This document shows, in pieces, positions 45,201 to 57,901 of a stretch of DNA of 64,000 nucleotides. The notes beneath the pieces are model-generated. The model saw nothing but the letters and a program-made list of their open reading frames with translations, was not told the DNA's origin and ran no database searches. The translations under genes were made by a program, and so were the position numbers. Source of the stretch: Hordeum vulgare subsp. vulgare (taxonomy: Eukaryota; Streptophyta; Magnoliopsida; Poales; Poaceae); contig NC_058524.1 in NCBI RefSeq assembly GCF_904849725.1, positions 548,393,763-548,457,762 of the forward strand, in the 5' to 3' direction. The stretch's first letter is position 1. Each line of letters opens with the position of its first letter.

Positions 45201-48200
45201 TTTGATCTATTCACAGCCTTTTCGGTTCATCTTCCATTGCAACAATATGACATCATTCTGGTTAACAAAACGTCAGAAATTAAATAGTTGCGAGGCTTAG
45301 CACGTACTCCCTCCGTATCAAAATACAAGACGCCTTTTGACACTATCATAATGTCAAAAAAACATCTTATAGTCTGATACAGTGGGAGTAATTACTATTT
45401 TCATATCAGTTTAATTTCAATAAATTTTCAGAGAAGAGATAATAGTGTAACATTATAACAACTTGGAATTGGCAGTGTTTGGACACCTAGTTCCTTCGTT
45501 TTTAAGATTTAGTTCGTAACGGCTGAGTTGTGTTTTACAATATCATTTGGCAGACTTCTGGCACCGCTCCACCACCACTCTTTAGGAATCTCCATGCCTA
45601 TCAGAATACAACAAGTGGTGATGCTCCAGCCAAACCAAAGGTTAATGCAGTGAACCAACCACCTAGAAGGAAATACTTGGATGAAGCAAGGCTGAAGAAG
45701 GTTGTTGTTTCATCAACTGAAACCTATTCTCATCAATTTTTTTATTCCTTTTGTCCTATATTTGGACCTTCTAGAGGATTCTCTTACTGTCAGTTATCAT
45801 ATACACCTCTTTTTGTATGTTTAGTTAAAACACAGTAGGCCCCTCCCCTTCATCTCTTCTCCGAAAAGGATATGGCGCTGGAGTAAATGCAGATTGACTG
45901 ATCATACTTTATGACATGCTGCCATTTTCCAGTTGCCCAACTGGTGCTGCCTGCTTCAGTATTAGTTGTGAACATTGTCTTCACTTCCTGGCTGTTCTAG
46001 TTTGTAAAATTCCAGTCATGGTCATATGAAGATTCAGGATGTCGTATCCTTGCTGTGTAGTGTACCAACAAGTAACTAGTACCACCAGTGAATCCACAGT
46101 ACGCTTTGGTTGCAGCTGGGTTGCAAATTCCCTTACCTTTAAAGCACTACCGTGATGATGCTTGTCTACGTGCTAGATTTTTGCCTCAGTTTCTGTTTAT
46201 CTGTTCTTTTTGTATCCTCTTCACATTCCAGTATTGCTGTATAGTACAATAATAGCTGGTATTAAGAACTGAAAAGATTGCTATAATCTAATATTTTCTG
46301 TTATGTTCTCATTTTGTTGCCATAACTTCCTCTACGGTGTAATACTCGGTGGATGTGAAACTGGTTAATCTCTACCACTGTGCATTGAGGATCTTTCCTA
46401 AGTAGTAGTTTTTTTCTTTTCTCATTGCCGTCTGTTAGAATAACCCATGCAAGCTAATGTATGGTCATTTTTTGTTGTTGTAATGTACTCCCTCCGTTCC
46501 TAAATATAAGTCTTTCTAGAGATTCCACTAGTAGACTACATGCGGATGTATATAGACATACTTTAGAGTGTAGATTCACTCATTTTACTCCGTATGTAGA
46601 CTCCTAGCAAAATCTCTTAAAAGACTTATATTTAGGAACGGAGGGAGTAGCTTTCAGGTCTGGCTGTACACCCTCTTTTCTATTACTTCTGTTAATAGGC
46701 TGAACATTCTTTAATTTACATCTCATGCTTCATTTTTTGCTTATGATGATATTAGACTTAAAGATTCTTTTCAGGTCACTGGAAGGCTCTTTAATACGAG
46801 TAATGATTCAGTACCTCGAAGAAGTGCAAGACTATCTAGGGATACACCAATAAATTCGAATTCCAATATATCTCAGTTTGGAGGAAATGGACCAGATCAC
46901 TCGTCAGGTAAATTGCGAGTAAACTCGTCCACATCATCAAAATTGTGTTCGACAGCCATACGTTCTGTGCAAGTTAGGAAAGGAAAGCCACGGGCTACAG
47001 AAATTTTTGATGAAGGTGATTATCATTTCAATGTGGATGATCCATCTAGTTATGTAAACGTGGTTCACATGTTGTTATATACCTGTGCACTCTGGATCTA
47101 TCTGCATATTTATTTACATGTTTCTGTTGCCTATGAGTTTAAATTACTTATGTTAAGGCATTCCGTATCCTGTTTCTTGTGCTCATCTATGATTCTTGCA
47201 CTTACATTTGAATATTGTGGTTATGACACCAATTTTAGGTTGCTCACAAATAGGCGAAGATTACTTGATGATTTTTGCTGGTTCATGGCATTAATCGTAT
47301 TTTATGATATCTCCTAATGTCAGTTTAATAACTCAAGCATTTATGGTACTACAATAACATTATCTGCTCTGTTTTCAACCATACACCTGTCCTTATATAC
47401 ATGTGGTTTTGTTTTTTTACATAACTTATAAACAGCAAGATTGTGTATTTCTATTCTTTGGTGTGACATATTGTTTTGTTTGATTTATGGAATGTATCCT
47501 TAAGGAGATATATTTTTACCAGAAAACGATGTAATTTTGGCTGCCACATGATCTCTTTATATATTTTCTCGTTGAGTAAAAATGGCACCAAGGGTACTTC
47601 AACCATTCCATGATGATTCTACTTCACTCATATGTAGGAAACAAATCATCATGATTAAATATTGAAAGCAATTTCTCTCAGTGAAAACCTGTTTCAAGAT
47701 CTGTGGCATTTGTGGCTGTGAAATGGGCACATATTGTTTTCTCTCAGTGAAAACCTGTTTCAAGATCTGTGGCATCACTGACTATTGCACCATAGCTTTT
47801 GCTATAGCATATTATGGTTTTGTAGAACTATATACTTTCTAGGATTAATCTCCATTGCATTGGTGCTTTACGGATAGCGCAGCATGTTCTTCTCTGTCAT
47901 CTTCATATGAAAGATGCAAATTATTTTTCTGAGTCTCAGGAAGCAGGTATGAAGCTGTTGATGAGATGTGGACAGATAATATAGTAGCAACTTCATCTTC
48001 TTTAAGTATAGCTGAAGGAAGGTGCTTTGAGCAAGATAAAGCTGAGCGAATCCTGTCACAAGACTCCAAAATGGCGACTGGTATCAGGGAGCTAATGGGA
48101 CTTCTACGGACGCTTGGGGAAGGCTATAGGCTATCTTGCTTGTTTAAGTGCCAGGTACATTAAAGATGTACAGGTTTCAACTACAGAAATACTAACCATC

Positions 48201-51026
48201 TACCCAACGTTGTAACGAATTCCGTTCACTTAATGGTCAGGAAGCACTGGAAATCTACAGAAAACTCCCAGAGCCACAATTTAATACGGGATGGGTCTTA
48301 TGCCAGGTACAATTTATTTAGTATTGCAAGATGATTGGAGATTCCCTTGCATACTTATGATTTATGTAATAAAAATTTGGAAATCCTATTGTATTTCATG
48401 CAATATTATATATAGGGTCTGCATAGAAATGAGTACTTCAGATGAAAACTTTGTTTTCTTCCTCTGGTTTTCTTCAAAATGGCTTGAAATCAACTCAGGA
48501 CTTAATTCATTCATGGTAGTATGTTTATTGAGAATATTATAGATTTATAGTTTATTTTGCTTGTTGGTATCTTGTAAAATGATGTTTGTAAAGTTGTAAC
48601 TCAAGTGTTGACCCTGAACGGTTACTATTTGAGTGGACATCCCTGACAATTTTCATTTTACTATTGATGTTAAAATATTTGATTTCCACTTCAATAAACT
48701 ATGAACTTTACTTTATGAAAAACACGTTGATTTTTACCATATATACAAAATGAATAATTTGCATACTTATTCCCACGGGCATCATAAGCTTATTATCGTT
48801 TTGGTCAACTATGCAGGTTGGGAAGGCATATTTTGAATTAGTAGACTATTTAGAAGCTGATCATTTCTTTGAGTTAGCGCATCGATTATCACCGTGCACG
48901 TTGGAGGGAATGGACATATACTCTACTGTTCTTTATGTAAGTGAACTCACTGCCGTTACACTTGCTTACTTTTTAACCGCATTTAGCTCCAAGCTCACAT
49001 GCTTCTTTTGTAGCATTTGAATGAGGAAATGAGGCTAAGTTATCTTGCTCAGGAGCTTATTTTTGTTGACCGGTTATCTCCTCAAGCATGGTATGTCGCT
49101 TGCCTCTCAGAAGTTAATAATCACGTTGGGCCATTTCCCCCCTGTAGTTCGTTTTCTGTTACTTCCGTCCTTGTGTTTTTGCGGACCCTCCCTCCCCGCC
49201 CCCCCCCCCCTCTCTAGTTTGCAATGGTTCCTCCCTTTTGTTCGAACCCAGACACGGGCTAAAAGAAATGGAAGTTGAGGATTATGAAAGGCTGAAAGCA
49301 GTTTGTGGCTTGTCCAGTTTTTGATTGATAATGTTAAAATATTATCTTTGTCTCAGTGCAGTGCTAGGCAATGGGACAAATCTAGTGTACAATTGCAAAT
49401 CTTGCATAAATGTGACCTTTTCTACTTTATTTGTTTTGAATGCGAACAGGTGTGCCGTGGGAAATTGCTTTGCCTTGCGGAAAGATCATGAGACTGCTTT
49501 GAAAAATTTCCAGCGTGCTGTACAGCTTGACTCAAGAGTAGCATATGCTCACACTTTATGCGGTCACGAGTATGTATTGGCTGCCATAATTATTGATCCT
49601 ATATTTGTGTTTGAGTAATTGCACTTACCTTTTCATGGATTTGTCACTTGGGGTCTGTGAACTTGAAGGTTGTAGTTGTACATTTAGGTCCTTAAGTTTG
49701 TATAGATGTACCAACACAGTTAGAACCGTACTTACTAACTATGAATGATCATCTGACATGTTGACCCTTTTAAATCCAAAGTCTGACCATGTTTTCTGAC
49801 AGTTGTATAAGTCGTCCTATTTCTAAATATCATGGTAGAATTGTAAAAATCACGTTTTACAGTTGTATAAGTCGTCCTATTTCTAAATCCAAAGTTTGAC
49901 CATGTTTTCTGACCATTTTGGAAATGTCGTTCACATCCTAAATATCATGGTCGAATTGTAATTTGATTGAGTCGATATGCCATCCTATTTCTAATCACTA
50001 ATACATTATGTTTTCAACATTTTAGTTGCGGCACTTGCTCTTTCTATTTCATCCACCATTAATGTTTTTTTTGCCAATTTATTTTGATCCTACTGCCATT
50101 CCTTTGAACTGTAGATATTCTGCATTGGAGGATTACAAGAACAGTGTTAAATTCTACCGATGTGCACTTCAGGTAGATGAAAGGCACTACAATGCCTGGT
50201 ATGGGCTTGGAGTGGTTTACCTTCGCCAGGAAAAGTTTGAGTTTGCCGAGCATCATTTTAGAAGGGCATTTCAGATAAATCCTCGCTCTTCTGTTCTTAT
50301 GTGCTATCTTGGGATGGCCTTGCATGCTCTAAAGGTTTGACATAGTCAACGACTGTAAAGCAGTTAGTGGTCTGAAGTGTCATCGTCTTCTGGGCAATTC
50401 GTAAATGTGAACATCTTTTTGATTTTGAACTTTGACAGAGGGATGAGGATGCATTGGAGATGATGGAGAAAGCCATATTTTCTGATAAGAAGAATCCACT
50501 TCCCAAGTATCAGAAGGCTTTAATTCTGGTAGGCCTTCAAAAATATCAGGAAGCTCTGGATGAGTTGGAGCGATTAAAGGAGATTGCACCTCACGAGAGT
50601 AGTATGTATGCACTTATGGGCAAGATATACAAGCAACTCAATATTCTCGACAAGGCTGTATTTTGCTTTGGCGTTGCCCTTGATTTGAAACCTCCCGCTG
50701 CCGACCTTGCTATAATCAAGGTATGACACTATCATATTTTACTTATTACCTGCAAGCTGCCCCCTTCTCTGTCTTTTTGTTTCCTTCACTACCTTTCTTT
50801 TTCGTTATGCATAAACCAACCTATGTTTTTCTTTTCCTAGAGTGGTCCCATAATAATTGCTAGTTACATTGTTACACTTTCTTTTAAGTTCTTCCCATTA
50901 CCGTGCTGGTTTCATCGATTTGAATTACTTGTGTTTGATACTGTTAAATGTTTGTCTTATGTTTGGCAGTCTGCAATGGAGAAAGTACACCTTCCAGATG
51001 AACTGATGGACGATGATGATCTGTAA
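41376..51026 (+). CDS. CDC27: CDC27/APC3 (HOBBIT) subunit of the anaphase-promoting complex, 16 exons
   Basis: Exons: 41376-41480, 42630-42702, 42779-42888, 43995-44041, 44132-44229, 44730-45028, 45554-45700, 46775-47015, 47940-48154, 48241-48306, 48817-48936, 49014-49090, 49450-49569, 50115-50334, 50439-50720, 50970-51026. All junctions are GT-AG and phases close, giving 758 residues, close to the plant HOBBIT length. Residues 1-150 form N-terminal TPR helices (VDRVHSSLRLFMNRNAVFLC, then LLATCYLHNNQPYAAYHILK). Residues about 155-435 are a disordered Ser/Pro/Asn-rich linker with basic clusters. Residues about 440-740 are consecutive TPRs (AWCAVGNCFALRKDHETALK, AWYGLGVVYLRQEKFEFAEH), ending in an acidic DELMDDDDL tail. 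CDC27 is the APC/C TPR scaffold that docks activators and targets cyclins for degradation. The introns hold Stowaway MITEs. No lesion was seen. Confidence 0.95.
42215..42270 (+). repeat. Compound (GT)n(GA)n microsatellite in CDC27 intron 1
   Basis: About nine GT units (42215-42232) run directly into about nineteen GA units (42233-42270). Confidence 0.95.
43166..43412. mobile_element. Stowaway-type MITE in CDC27 intron 3
   Basis: CCTCCGTTCCAGAATAAT at the left and GGAACGGAGGGAG at the right, with TA on both sides, bound a 247-bp AT-rich element between exons 3 and 4. Confidence 0.75.
45307..45388. mobile_element. Short Stowaway-type MITE in CDC27 intron 6
   Basis: CTCCCTCCGTATCA and CTGATACAGTGGGAG form the inverted ends of an 82-bp element flanked by TA dinucleotides. 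Confidence 0.8.
46488..46647. mobile_element. Intact Stowaway MITE in CDC27 intron 7
   Basis: CTCCCTCCGTTCCTAAATAT and its perfect complement bound a 160-bp palindromic element with TA on both sides. It is the same subfamily as the copy split at 36571/40764. Confidence 0.95.
47675..47775 (+). repeat. Direct duplication in CDC27 intron 8
   Basis: A segment of about 36 bp starting CTCTCAGTGAAAACCTG and ending TCTGTGGCAT occurs twice about 65 bp apart, apparently a local duplication. Confidence 0.8.
49780..49960 (+). repeat. Rearranged short duplications in CDC27 intron 13
   Basis: CAGTTGTATAAGTCGTCCTA, TGACCATGTTTTCTGAC and CTAAATATCATGGT each occur twice in shuffled order within about 180 bp. 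Confidence 0.75.
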
Positions 51027-51981
51027 GTTCACTTGAAAGCACAAACTTAGAAATGGACATTTATTCGGATCTATGATTTTCTGCTTGTGCTTCCCGAGTC
51101 ATGGCCTGAATGTGCTTTCGGAGACAACTCAGAGGTTGAAGGAAGCAAGCACATCATGCGGAATCAGAATTTACAGCAACTATGGATTCTCTTGGGGCAT
51201 TAGTGTACCATTAACCACCCAGTTTTGTAGCATTAGCTGTAACCTGTACACTGATAGCACAGACACAACATGTGTAGTAGTTTAGGTGTACAAGCTGAGT
51301 GTTGGCAGCGAGGCCTTATCATTGTACAATTGTGAGAGTATCAAAAGAAACCATCGAGAAATATGGAAATGATGCCAGGAGAAAGATCATACTGAATCAA
51401 ACAGATTGTGACGGCCTCCTTATCTGGTGTTCGAAGGTGGCATGATGCTTTGCTAGTCTGCCTTGTTCGATTGCAAGTAGCGGGGAGATAATGAAACGTA
51501 TGTGTGGCTTTGCATCCAACCCAAGAGAAAAGTGTAACATTTCGTTATGTTACCATACTGGTCGGTCAGCATTAGTGTTGTGATTGCTTGTAGTCCGGCA
51601 TCCCATTGGTTAACAGTGACCGATCAAGAAGAATTATACTGCAGTAGGCAATGTTTGGAAATTTCAAGTGTAATTTAGCATACTGTACTATATCCCTGTT
51701 TGTGACATGAACTTGAATGATCGGGTAAGATGTACTTCTGGTCCCCAAAATATGGCTGCGTATTTGCTGCACAAAACACGAGGTGTCTGTACCATTTGAA
51801 CCTACATTTTTTATCTAGTCACTTTTAGTGAGGATTCTTATCTAGTGATTGTACTGGTAGATCTCACCAAATATTTTACAGTCCTGGTGGCGAGTATGTA
51901 AAATATCCCCATGTAAGTTACGACAAAGGCACCAACCTCGGAATATGTGTCAGTTTGGATTGTGTCCTCGCTGGTTTGCCT
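51027..51981 (+). other. CDC27 3' untranslated region and downstream DNA
   Basis: There is no further gene between the CDC27 stop and the Mutator-like element at 51992. The first few hundred bases are probably 3' UTR; I could not fix a poly(A) site. Confidence 0.4.
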
Positions 51982-51991
51982 GGGCAAAACA

Positions 51992-54053
51992 GCAAAATCT
52001 ACAAAATTAACCCCTAGACGAAACAAATTCATAAACTGGACTACGTTCGAAATAAATTTACTCAGCTAACCCTTTTGTGTGGCGTCCGACAGTCGGGCGT
52101 TACATTACACTATGTAATGCCTAGCATATGGGTGTTACACTTCTAGCCTACGTGGCACCCGTGCCCACACTCCTGGTTGTGTAGCGCCTAAGAGAAATGA
52201 GTCACACTACATTGTGTGGCGCCTGACTGAAATGAGTCATACTATCTTATATTAAAACTGATGTAACTTTTAATCCGTACATCCGATGAAAACGTGTCTT
52301 ATATGAATATTGTGTCTTTTTTTGTGTTCTACGCAATGGTGACATTTTCAGCTATATTAGGATAATTTTTTAATGAAAAATCTGTTATAAAAATATATCA
52401 TAATATAACTAACCATATTTGTTAAGACTTAAATTTGGCATGATGATAGCCATTGACATGTAACTCTTATGCATTTGAATCCTACATGAGTTTTGCACTA
52501 CATAATGTGTACATTCATGTCGGGCCTATGCTTTCCATGTTAGTCATCTTTAACATGTTCATGTCTTGCATCTAAGTGACTAACATGATATAAATGAAAT
52601 TCCAGTACAGAAAGCTACATTTATGAGGTTCATAGTAAATCTAGTGAAGGAAGACCCAGTATGTCTTGAGCAAGAAGAATCACGGAGCCCATCAATCCAC
52701 CACATGCAGCATGCCTTGTGTTCTTGTTTGTCCCCTTGCATATTGCAATATATAGGATAACACGTACCTTGCAAAATTCAAAAGAGGCTTCTCCGAATAA
52801 AAACCAACCACTGATATATCATGTTGGTTATGTGGAGCTAAAAAGTGGGTATTAAGGCACTAACAATAAGCAAGTAAATGCACGAACCATCACAAGTACA
52901 ATGAATCAAGTTTTTTAGTGAGGTATGTCGACATTCATAAATCTAAGAACTATGTGACATATAATGTGACAACTAAGTGATAATAATCTGACAAGTACCG
53001 ATGAAAACAAAAGTTGTCGAAACATGTCAACGTGAGATCTAGTTTGAAGATCTCGTCGTGACAAAGCCAGTGATGAAAACGGATTTTGATCAAACTTTGC
53101 GTAGTTTGACTCCAAACAAATTTTACATGCAGAGTAAAAAAGAAATGGGGGAAGCATAGTACAACAAAGCCATAGCCGCCATATTTTGTCTCGTTTCCTG
53201 GAAGAAGAAACAAGCACCATCAACATGCACTTTCAGCATATTTCATCTGGAAGAAAGAAAGCACCATGAAGTTTCACCACATTTCACCTGGAAGACAGAA
53301 AGCACCATCCACATTTAGTAAATTAGTATGTTCCTATTGCCAACAACTTTTTTCTTGAGGAAGAACTCCACGTCTTCTCATCGGCCTGGTGGTAAGTCAC
53401 TTCATCAGTTGACCTGTTCGCCTTGCCTACATTTCATCAATCATGATTTTATAGTTTCAACAAGCACCAGGGAAGGTGAATTACATCTCTTTGCCTTACT
53501 GCAAGAACACACGTCAGATCTCATTTCTTCCAACTTCCACAACTTCACATCAGGAGCAAACAAATGTGCACCATCCTCGCAGGTCAATGGCTATCATCAT
53601 GCCAAGTTTGTAAGTCTTAAAAAATTCGGCCAGTTATACTATGATGCATTTTTGAAACGTAATTTTCATCAATTTTTTATATCCTAATATAGTTGAAAAT
53701 ACCTCCATTGCGTAGAACACAAAAAATTACACAATATTCATATAAGACACGTTTTCATCGGATGTACGGATTAAAAGTTACATCGATTTTAATATAAGGT
53801 AGTGTGGCTCCTTTGAGTCAGGCGCCACACAATGTAGTGTGACTCCTTTCTCTTAGGCACCACACAATCAAGAGTGTGGCCCCGGATGCCACGTTGGCCA
53901 GAAGTGTAACGCCCATATGTTAGACGCTACATAGTGTAGTGTGACGCCCGACTGTCGGGCGCCACACAAAAGGGTTAGCTGAATGAATTTATTTTAAACG
54001 TAGTCTAGTTTGTGAATTTGTTTCATCTAGAGATCAATTTTATTGATTTTGCC
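51992..54053. mobile_element. Non-coding Mutator-like element, 2062 bp, with long TIRs
   Basis: Inverted arms of about 350 bp (51992 to about 52350 and about 53690 to 54053) are flanked by GGGCAAAACA on both sides (51982-51991 and 54054-54063), a 9-10 bp duplication. The TIR shares CCCTTTTGTGTGGCG with the element at 36638 and carries similar GTGTGGCGCC palindromes, so it belongs to the same broad family. The inner arms (ATCCGTACATCCGATGAAAA and complement) pair well. The 1.3-kb core has no gene I recognise. Confidence 0.82.
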
Positions 54054-54061
54054 GGGCAAAA

Positions 54062-54275
54062 CAGTAGCCTGGTAGTGACCTGTAGGGATGACAATGATAT
54101 TAACAGTAGCATGGTAGTGACCTGTAGCGATGACAATGATATTCATTACCCGCTTACCTGTGAGTAAAAACACTATTAGAATAAGGATATGAGTCAAAAA
54201 AATGCCTACGGGTACGTAAAACACTATTAGAATAAGGATATGGGTCAAAAAAATGCCTACGGGTACGTAAATGTG
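54062..54275 (+). repeat. Two adjacent tandem duplications
   Basis: A unit of about 50 bp beginning AACAGTAGCCTGGTAGTGAC occurs twice (54059-54155). A unit of about 53 bp containing ATTAGAATAAGGATATG and ATGCCTACGGGTACG occurs twice (54168-54272). Confidence 0.85.
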
Positions 54276-54415
54276 AAAATTTTAAACCCATTAGATATAG
54301 TGGATATGGGTATGGTTTAGAATAACCCATAACTTGTACCCGTATATCCGCATATAATCTAAAAAATACATCTTAATTAATATTTATCCACATGTTAAAT
54401 ATACTAGTTTAATGC

Positions 54416-54431
54416 CCGTGCGTTGCCACGG
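54416..54431 (-). repeat. Helitron 3' terminal hairpin
   Basis: CCGTG (54416-54420) pairs with CACGG (54427-54431) around CGTTGC, nine bases from the terminal CTAG, the expected position and size for a Helitron terminator. Confidence 0.75.
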
Positions 54432-56147
54432 AAAACCCATAGGAAACAAAGCCGTGAATGAAAAAGTGCTACAAATGCCAGTGTTTTTCTTCTCTACATT
54501 TGTTGGACATAGTCGTGTGCACAAAGATTACGTTAACATAAAGATGAAATTTAGCACACATATTAGTTATGTATACCTGCAAAAATTATGAATAATACAG
54601 AGAATGATGAAGAGATGCATACATGCATGACAGAAACACACATCGAATGTTGCCTCTTCACCATTGTCTATCTTCCATCATAAATGCATGTACGTTGCCA
54701 TGGGACAATAAACTTTAAACGTACAAAGATTAATATTAAATATCATTATAATTGACTATGTGTGCGTCATATGCATCTTTATGGAGTACAATGTACATCT
54801 CCACTTCCTCCTGTACTATGGTGTGTGCTGGCAACGGTGGATGTCACGTGTCCGTTTTCTTATGTCTTCACTGACCACGCGAGCATGATAATAGTGATGC
54901 CACATTTACTTTTTCCTCTCTAGCCCTCTCCCTTGTGCCCTCCTGCCCGGTCATGTCACCGTACATCGTGGATGCCGCATTTCTTGGTCACCTGGAGCAC
55001 TTGTGCGCCACCCAAAGCCATTGTGGCCTCACTTCGGCTTGTTTCCTCCCTCATGTTCAGGTCCTCCTAGTCGCTCCCGCATGTTATCTGCATTTAGTAA
55101 TGAACCAATTCTGACAGATAGGTTAGTAGTGCCTAGTTGCTAACATCAAAAAAGCTATCAAAATTTAACAAGCACCAACTTCTTCCCACCCTCTCCGTTG
55201 CAATTCAATGAGAATTGTGGCCACAATCTCAAAAGCAAAAGTTCCGCCAACTTGCAACTGGAATTGATTCATCAGGAATCAATTGCGTGCATAACCATAT
55301 AGGACAGACATCAATCAACTTAAAATAATGTTAACATGGTTACATCAATCAACTTAAGAGAGGAGGCAGCTCTTGCGATAGCTTGGAGAGATAAAATGTC
55401 AAATGGGAAAACACTCATATTGATCTATTCATGAGTACACATTATTATTTCACTGTTCTGAACGCAATCACTTGAAGAAAGCAACATACTTCAGGACTAT
55501 ATACATGCCTGTGTGTGGTCTCACCAATCTAGTACTACATAGATGACCATTTTTTAAAGGTATGAATCCATTTTTTTAAGCTAAGCACATTCAGATTCCA
55601 ACCACCCAAGGTATCAATCCATTTTTCTAATTATTGTGTAATTCGATCTGTTAACCACCAAATACTAACAAATCGAAAACTGTGGGATTCAGGAAGAAGA
55701 TTAAACTTGAGGTCATATTGAGCGGTCCTACTTGTATCGTGGCTTTGGGCTGGATCACCACTGCCATGGCGCCATCCCACAGCACAAGCTTCGCCCTGGC
55801 AAGGAGCCGGCTTGAATCAACTTAGTTGTTGCAGCTGAATTCCTATTTATCTGCCTAGACTTAGCTCTTCTCCTCTCTGCTCTGTGTTGAATAATTGTCC
55901 ATGTTTTATTTTCTAGATTGAACTACATATTTCTGGTGATAAACACATATCCTAGAGCCCTACAAAATATTATCTATGATGCGATATTAATGTCATAGCT
56001 TCAATAATAAAACAACAACAATTCCATAAACACATCATCTGCCCATAATATAATTATATTCAGAGTGAAAATCTAGGAACGAAGGTACTAACAAATCCAT
56101 TTTTCTGTTGGGACGAAACTAACAGAAACAATTACTCAAGGGCATAC

Positions 56148-56695
56148 CTCGCAATGCGGTCCCGGAGGGCATTTGTAGAGGCCTGGTCAGACTCTCCTGG
56201 GAAGTCAACTCCCTTCTTCTGGTCTCCCTCATCACCCTTAGACAAATCTGCATCTTCTCCACGGTCCTTTCCCCTCGGCTTCTCCCGTTCCCTATCCTCC
56301 TTCTTGTTCTTTTCTCTGTTACAGCTCCTGTCCTTGTCTCTATCCCTCCGTTCCTTTTCCTTTTCCCACTCCCTCTCTGTATCCCTTTTCCGGTCCTTCT
56401 CGCGATCACGGTCACGGCCACGGTCACGCTCTGAATCCCTGTCCCTATGCTTGCTGTTATCCATGTCGCTTTCCCTCTCCCTATCCCGGTCCCTATGCTT
56501 GGTATCATCCTTGTCCCTCCTCCTCTCATCCTTATCTTTGTCCTTATCCTTGTCCCTCCTCCCACTGCCATGGTGATCCTTGTCCTCCCTCCTGTGCCTG
56601 TCCCTCCTGCCCTTGCCCCGGTGCCTGTCGCCACCATCAATATCCATCTCTTCCACCACCGCATCCCTAGCATCGTCAGCCTCCCCCATTACCAC
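56148..56695 (-). pseudogene. First-exon fragment of an RD/RE-rich splicing-factor-like gene (SART-1/DOT2 type?)
   Basis: From the ATG at 56695, 182 codons encode an acidic start followed by about 120 residues of alternating Arg/Asp/Glu/Lys (RDRDREKDRKRDTEREWEK). It ends STNALRDRIAR directly at a GT splice donor (56147-56146, codon split after two bases). Low-complexity RD/RE tails followed by an LRxRIxR segment are typical of the N-terminus of plant SART-1/DOT2 tri-snRNP proteins, and other spliceosomal proteins have similar tails. No following exon was found before the Helitron end at 54404, so this is a captured, truncated copy. The exon itself has no stop or frameshift, suggesting recent capture. 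Confidence 0.5.
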
Positions 56696-57012
56696 AGTCT
56701 AAGATTATAGCAGCAAGCATCAGCTTCCTACTCTGGAAAATTACAGAATGGTGATCACTTAGAGCCTATATTAGACAATGGGAAAAATGGAATATCTGCC
56801 CCAATTTCAGCGGCACTGTATGACATGCACTTTAGTTGATTGTAATTTAATGGATCTTTTACGATTTTCTTCATGCGCCGAATTCCCCTACCACTCACAT
56901 TAAACAGGCTTCTACACATGACAACAAACACTTCCATATGAGAAGACAAATGCTAGATGGAGGCGGGATCCCTCCCCCCGCGTGCCGCTGCCGCCGGTCG
57001 AGCACCTCCATC

Positions 57013-57230
57013 GCTAGACGCCGGCGAGGATGAGGAGAGGCGGATCCCCGCCCGCGCCGCGCCCGCTCTTGGGCCGCCCGAGCACCACCATGACTCGACG
57101 CCGGCGAGGATGAGGAGAGGCGGATCCATCAGGGATGGTTCGCCCGCTCTTGGGCCACCCGAGCACCACCATCACTCGACGCCGGCGAGGATGAGGAGAG
57201 GCGAATCCATCAGGGGTGGGTTGGGGCTGG
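57013..57230. repeat. 81-bp minisatellite inside the Helitron
   Basis: Nearly three copies of a unit of about 81 bp starting GACGCCGGCGAGGATGAGGA and containing CGAGCACCACCAT. The second and third copies are more alike than the first. Confidence 0.88.
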
Positions 57231-57789
57231 GATGGCCGGCGGCGAGGGATGGATCGGGGATGGGATGGTCGCATAATGTAAAAATAGCTCAAGGAACTTG
57301 TAGATTCAGAGTGGTCAGCATGACACCTGCGATCTCAATAGCGAGTTTCTTTGTCTCACTTCCTAGCTACTTATTCTTTCTTACACGACATTTGGCACAC
57401 CTTCAGTGTGTATGAAGATTGATTTACTCTATCTATGTCAAACACGTGTAGATATAAACTAAGTATCTTGTGCCAAGTGGAAGTTGAAGTTGTATATAAC
57501 CTAAGAATAATTTAATTATAATAGTTTGCTATATTTCAAGTGATATTTTTATAGAACCTCCCATTTCAAGTATATTTACCAAAAGTCATAAATCTATCTT
57601 GTTTGGTTCTTCAGAACAAGCAACATAAATGAATTTTGTTCCTATGAGAAACTTAAGAGAATAAAGGTCGAAAATTTGTATTGAAGGAAAATTATTACTT
57701 TTTGTGAGAAAATGGAGCATGCTAATGTGTCTTACAACTACCAGTTACATGGAGTTCCAAAGCTTTTGAGTTATTCACTTACTGAAGTA

Positions 57790-57901
57790 CTTCCTCCGTC
57801 CGGAAATACTTGTCCTAGAAATGGATATAATGGATGTATCTATAACTAAAATAAGTCTAGATACATTCATCTCTAGGACAAGTATTTCCGGACGGAGGGA
57901 G
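57790..57901. mobile_element. Stowaway MITE inside the Helitron, 112 bp
   Basis: CTTCCTCCGTCCGGAAATAC and its complement bound an almost perfect palindrome with TA on both sides (57788-57789 and 57902-57903). It must have inserted after or been carried with the Helitron. Confidence 0.95.

Noticed and set aside
54404..56147. Further exons of the splicing-factor-like gene
   Set aside because: I read the minus strand through to the Helitron end and found no frame continuing the protein.
56154..56576. Ser/Leu-rich 140-codon plus-strand frame
   Set aside because: It is the reverse strand of the RD/RE-rich exon at 56695-56148; its composition is explained by that exon.
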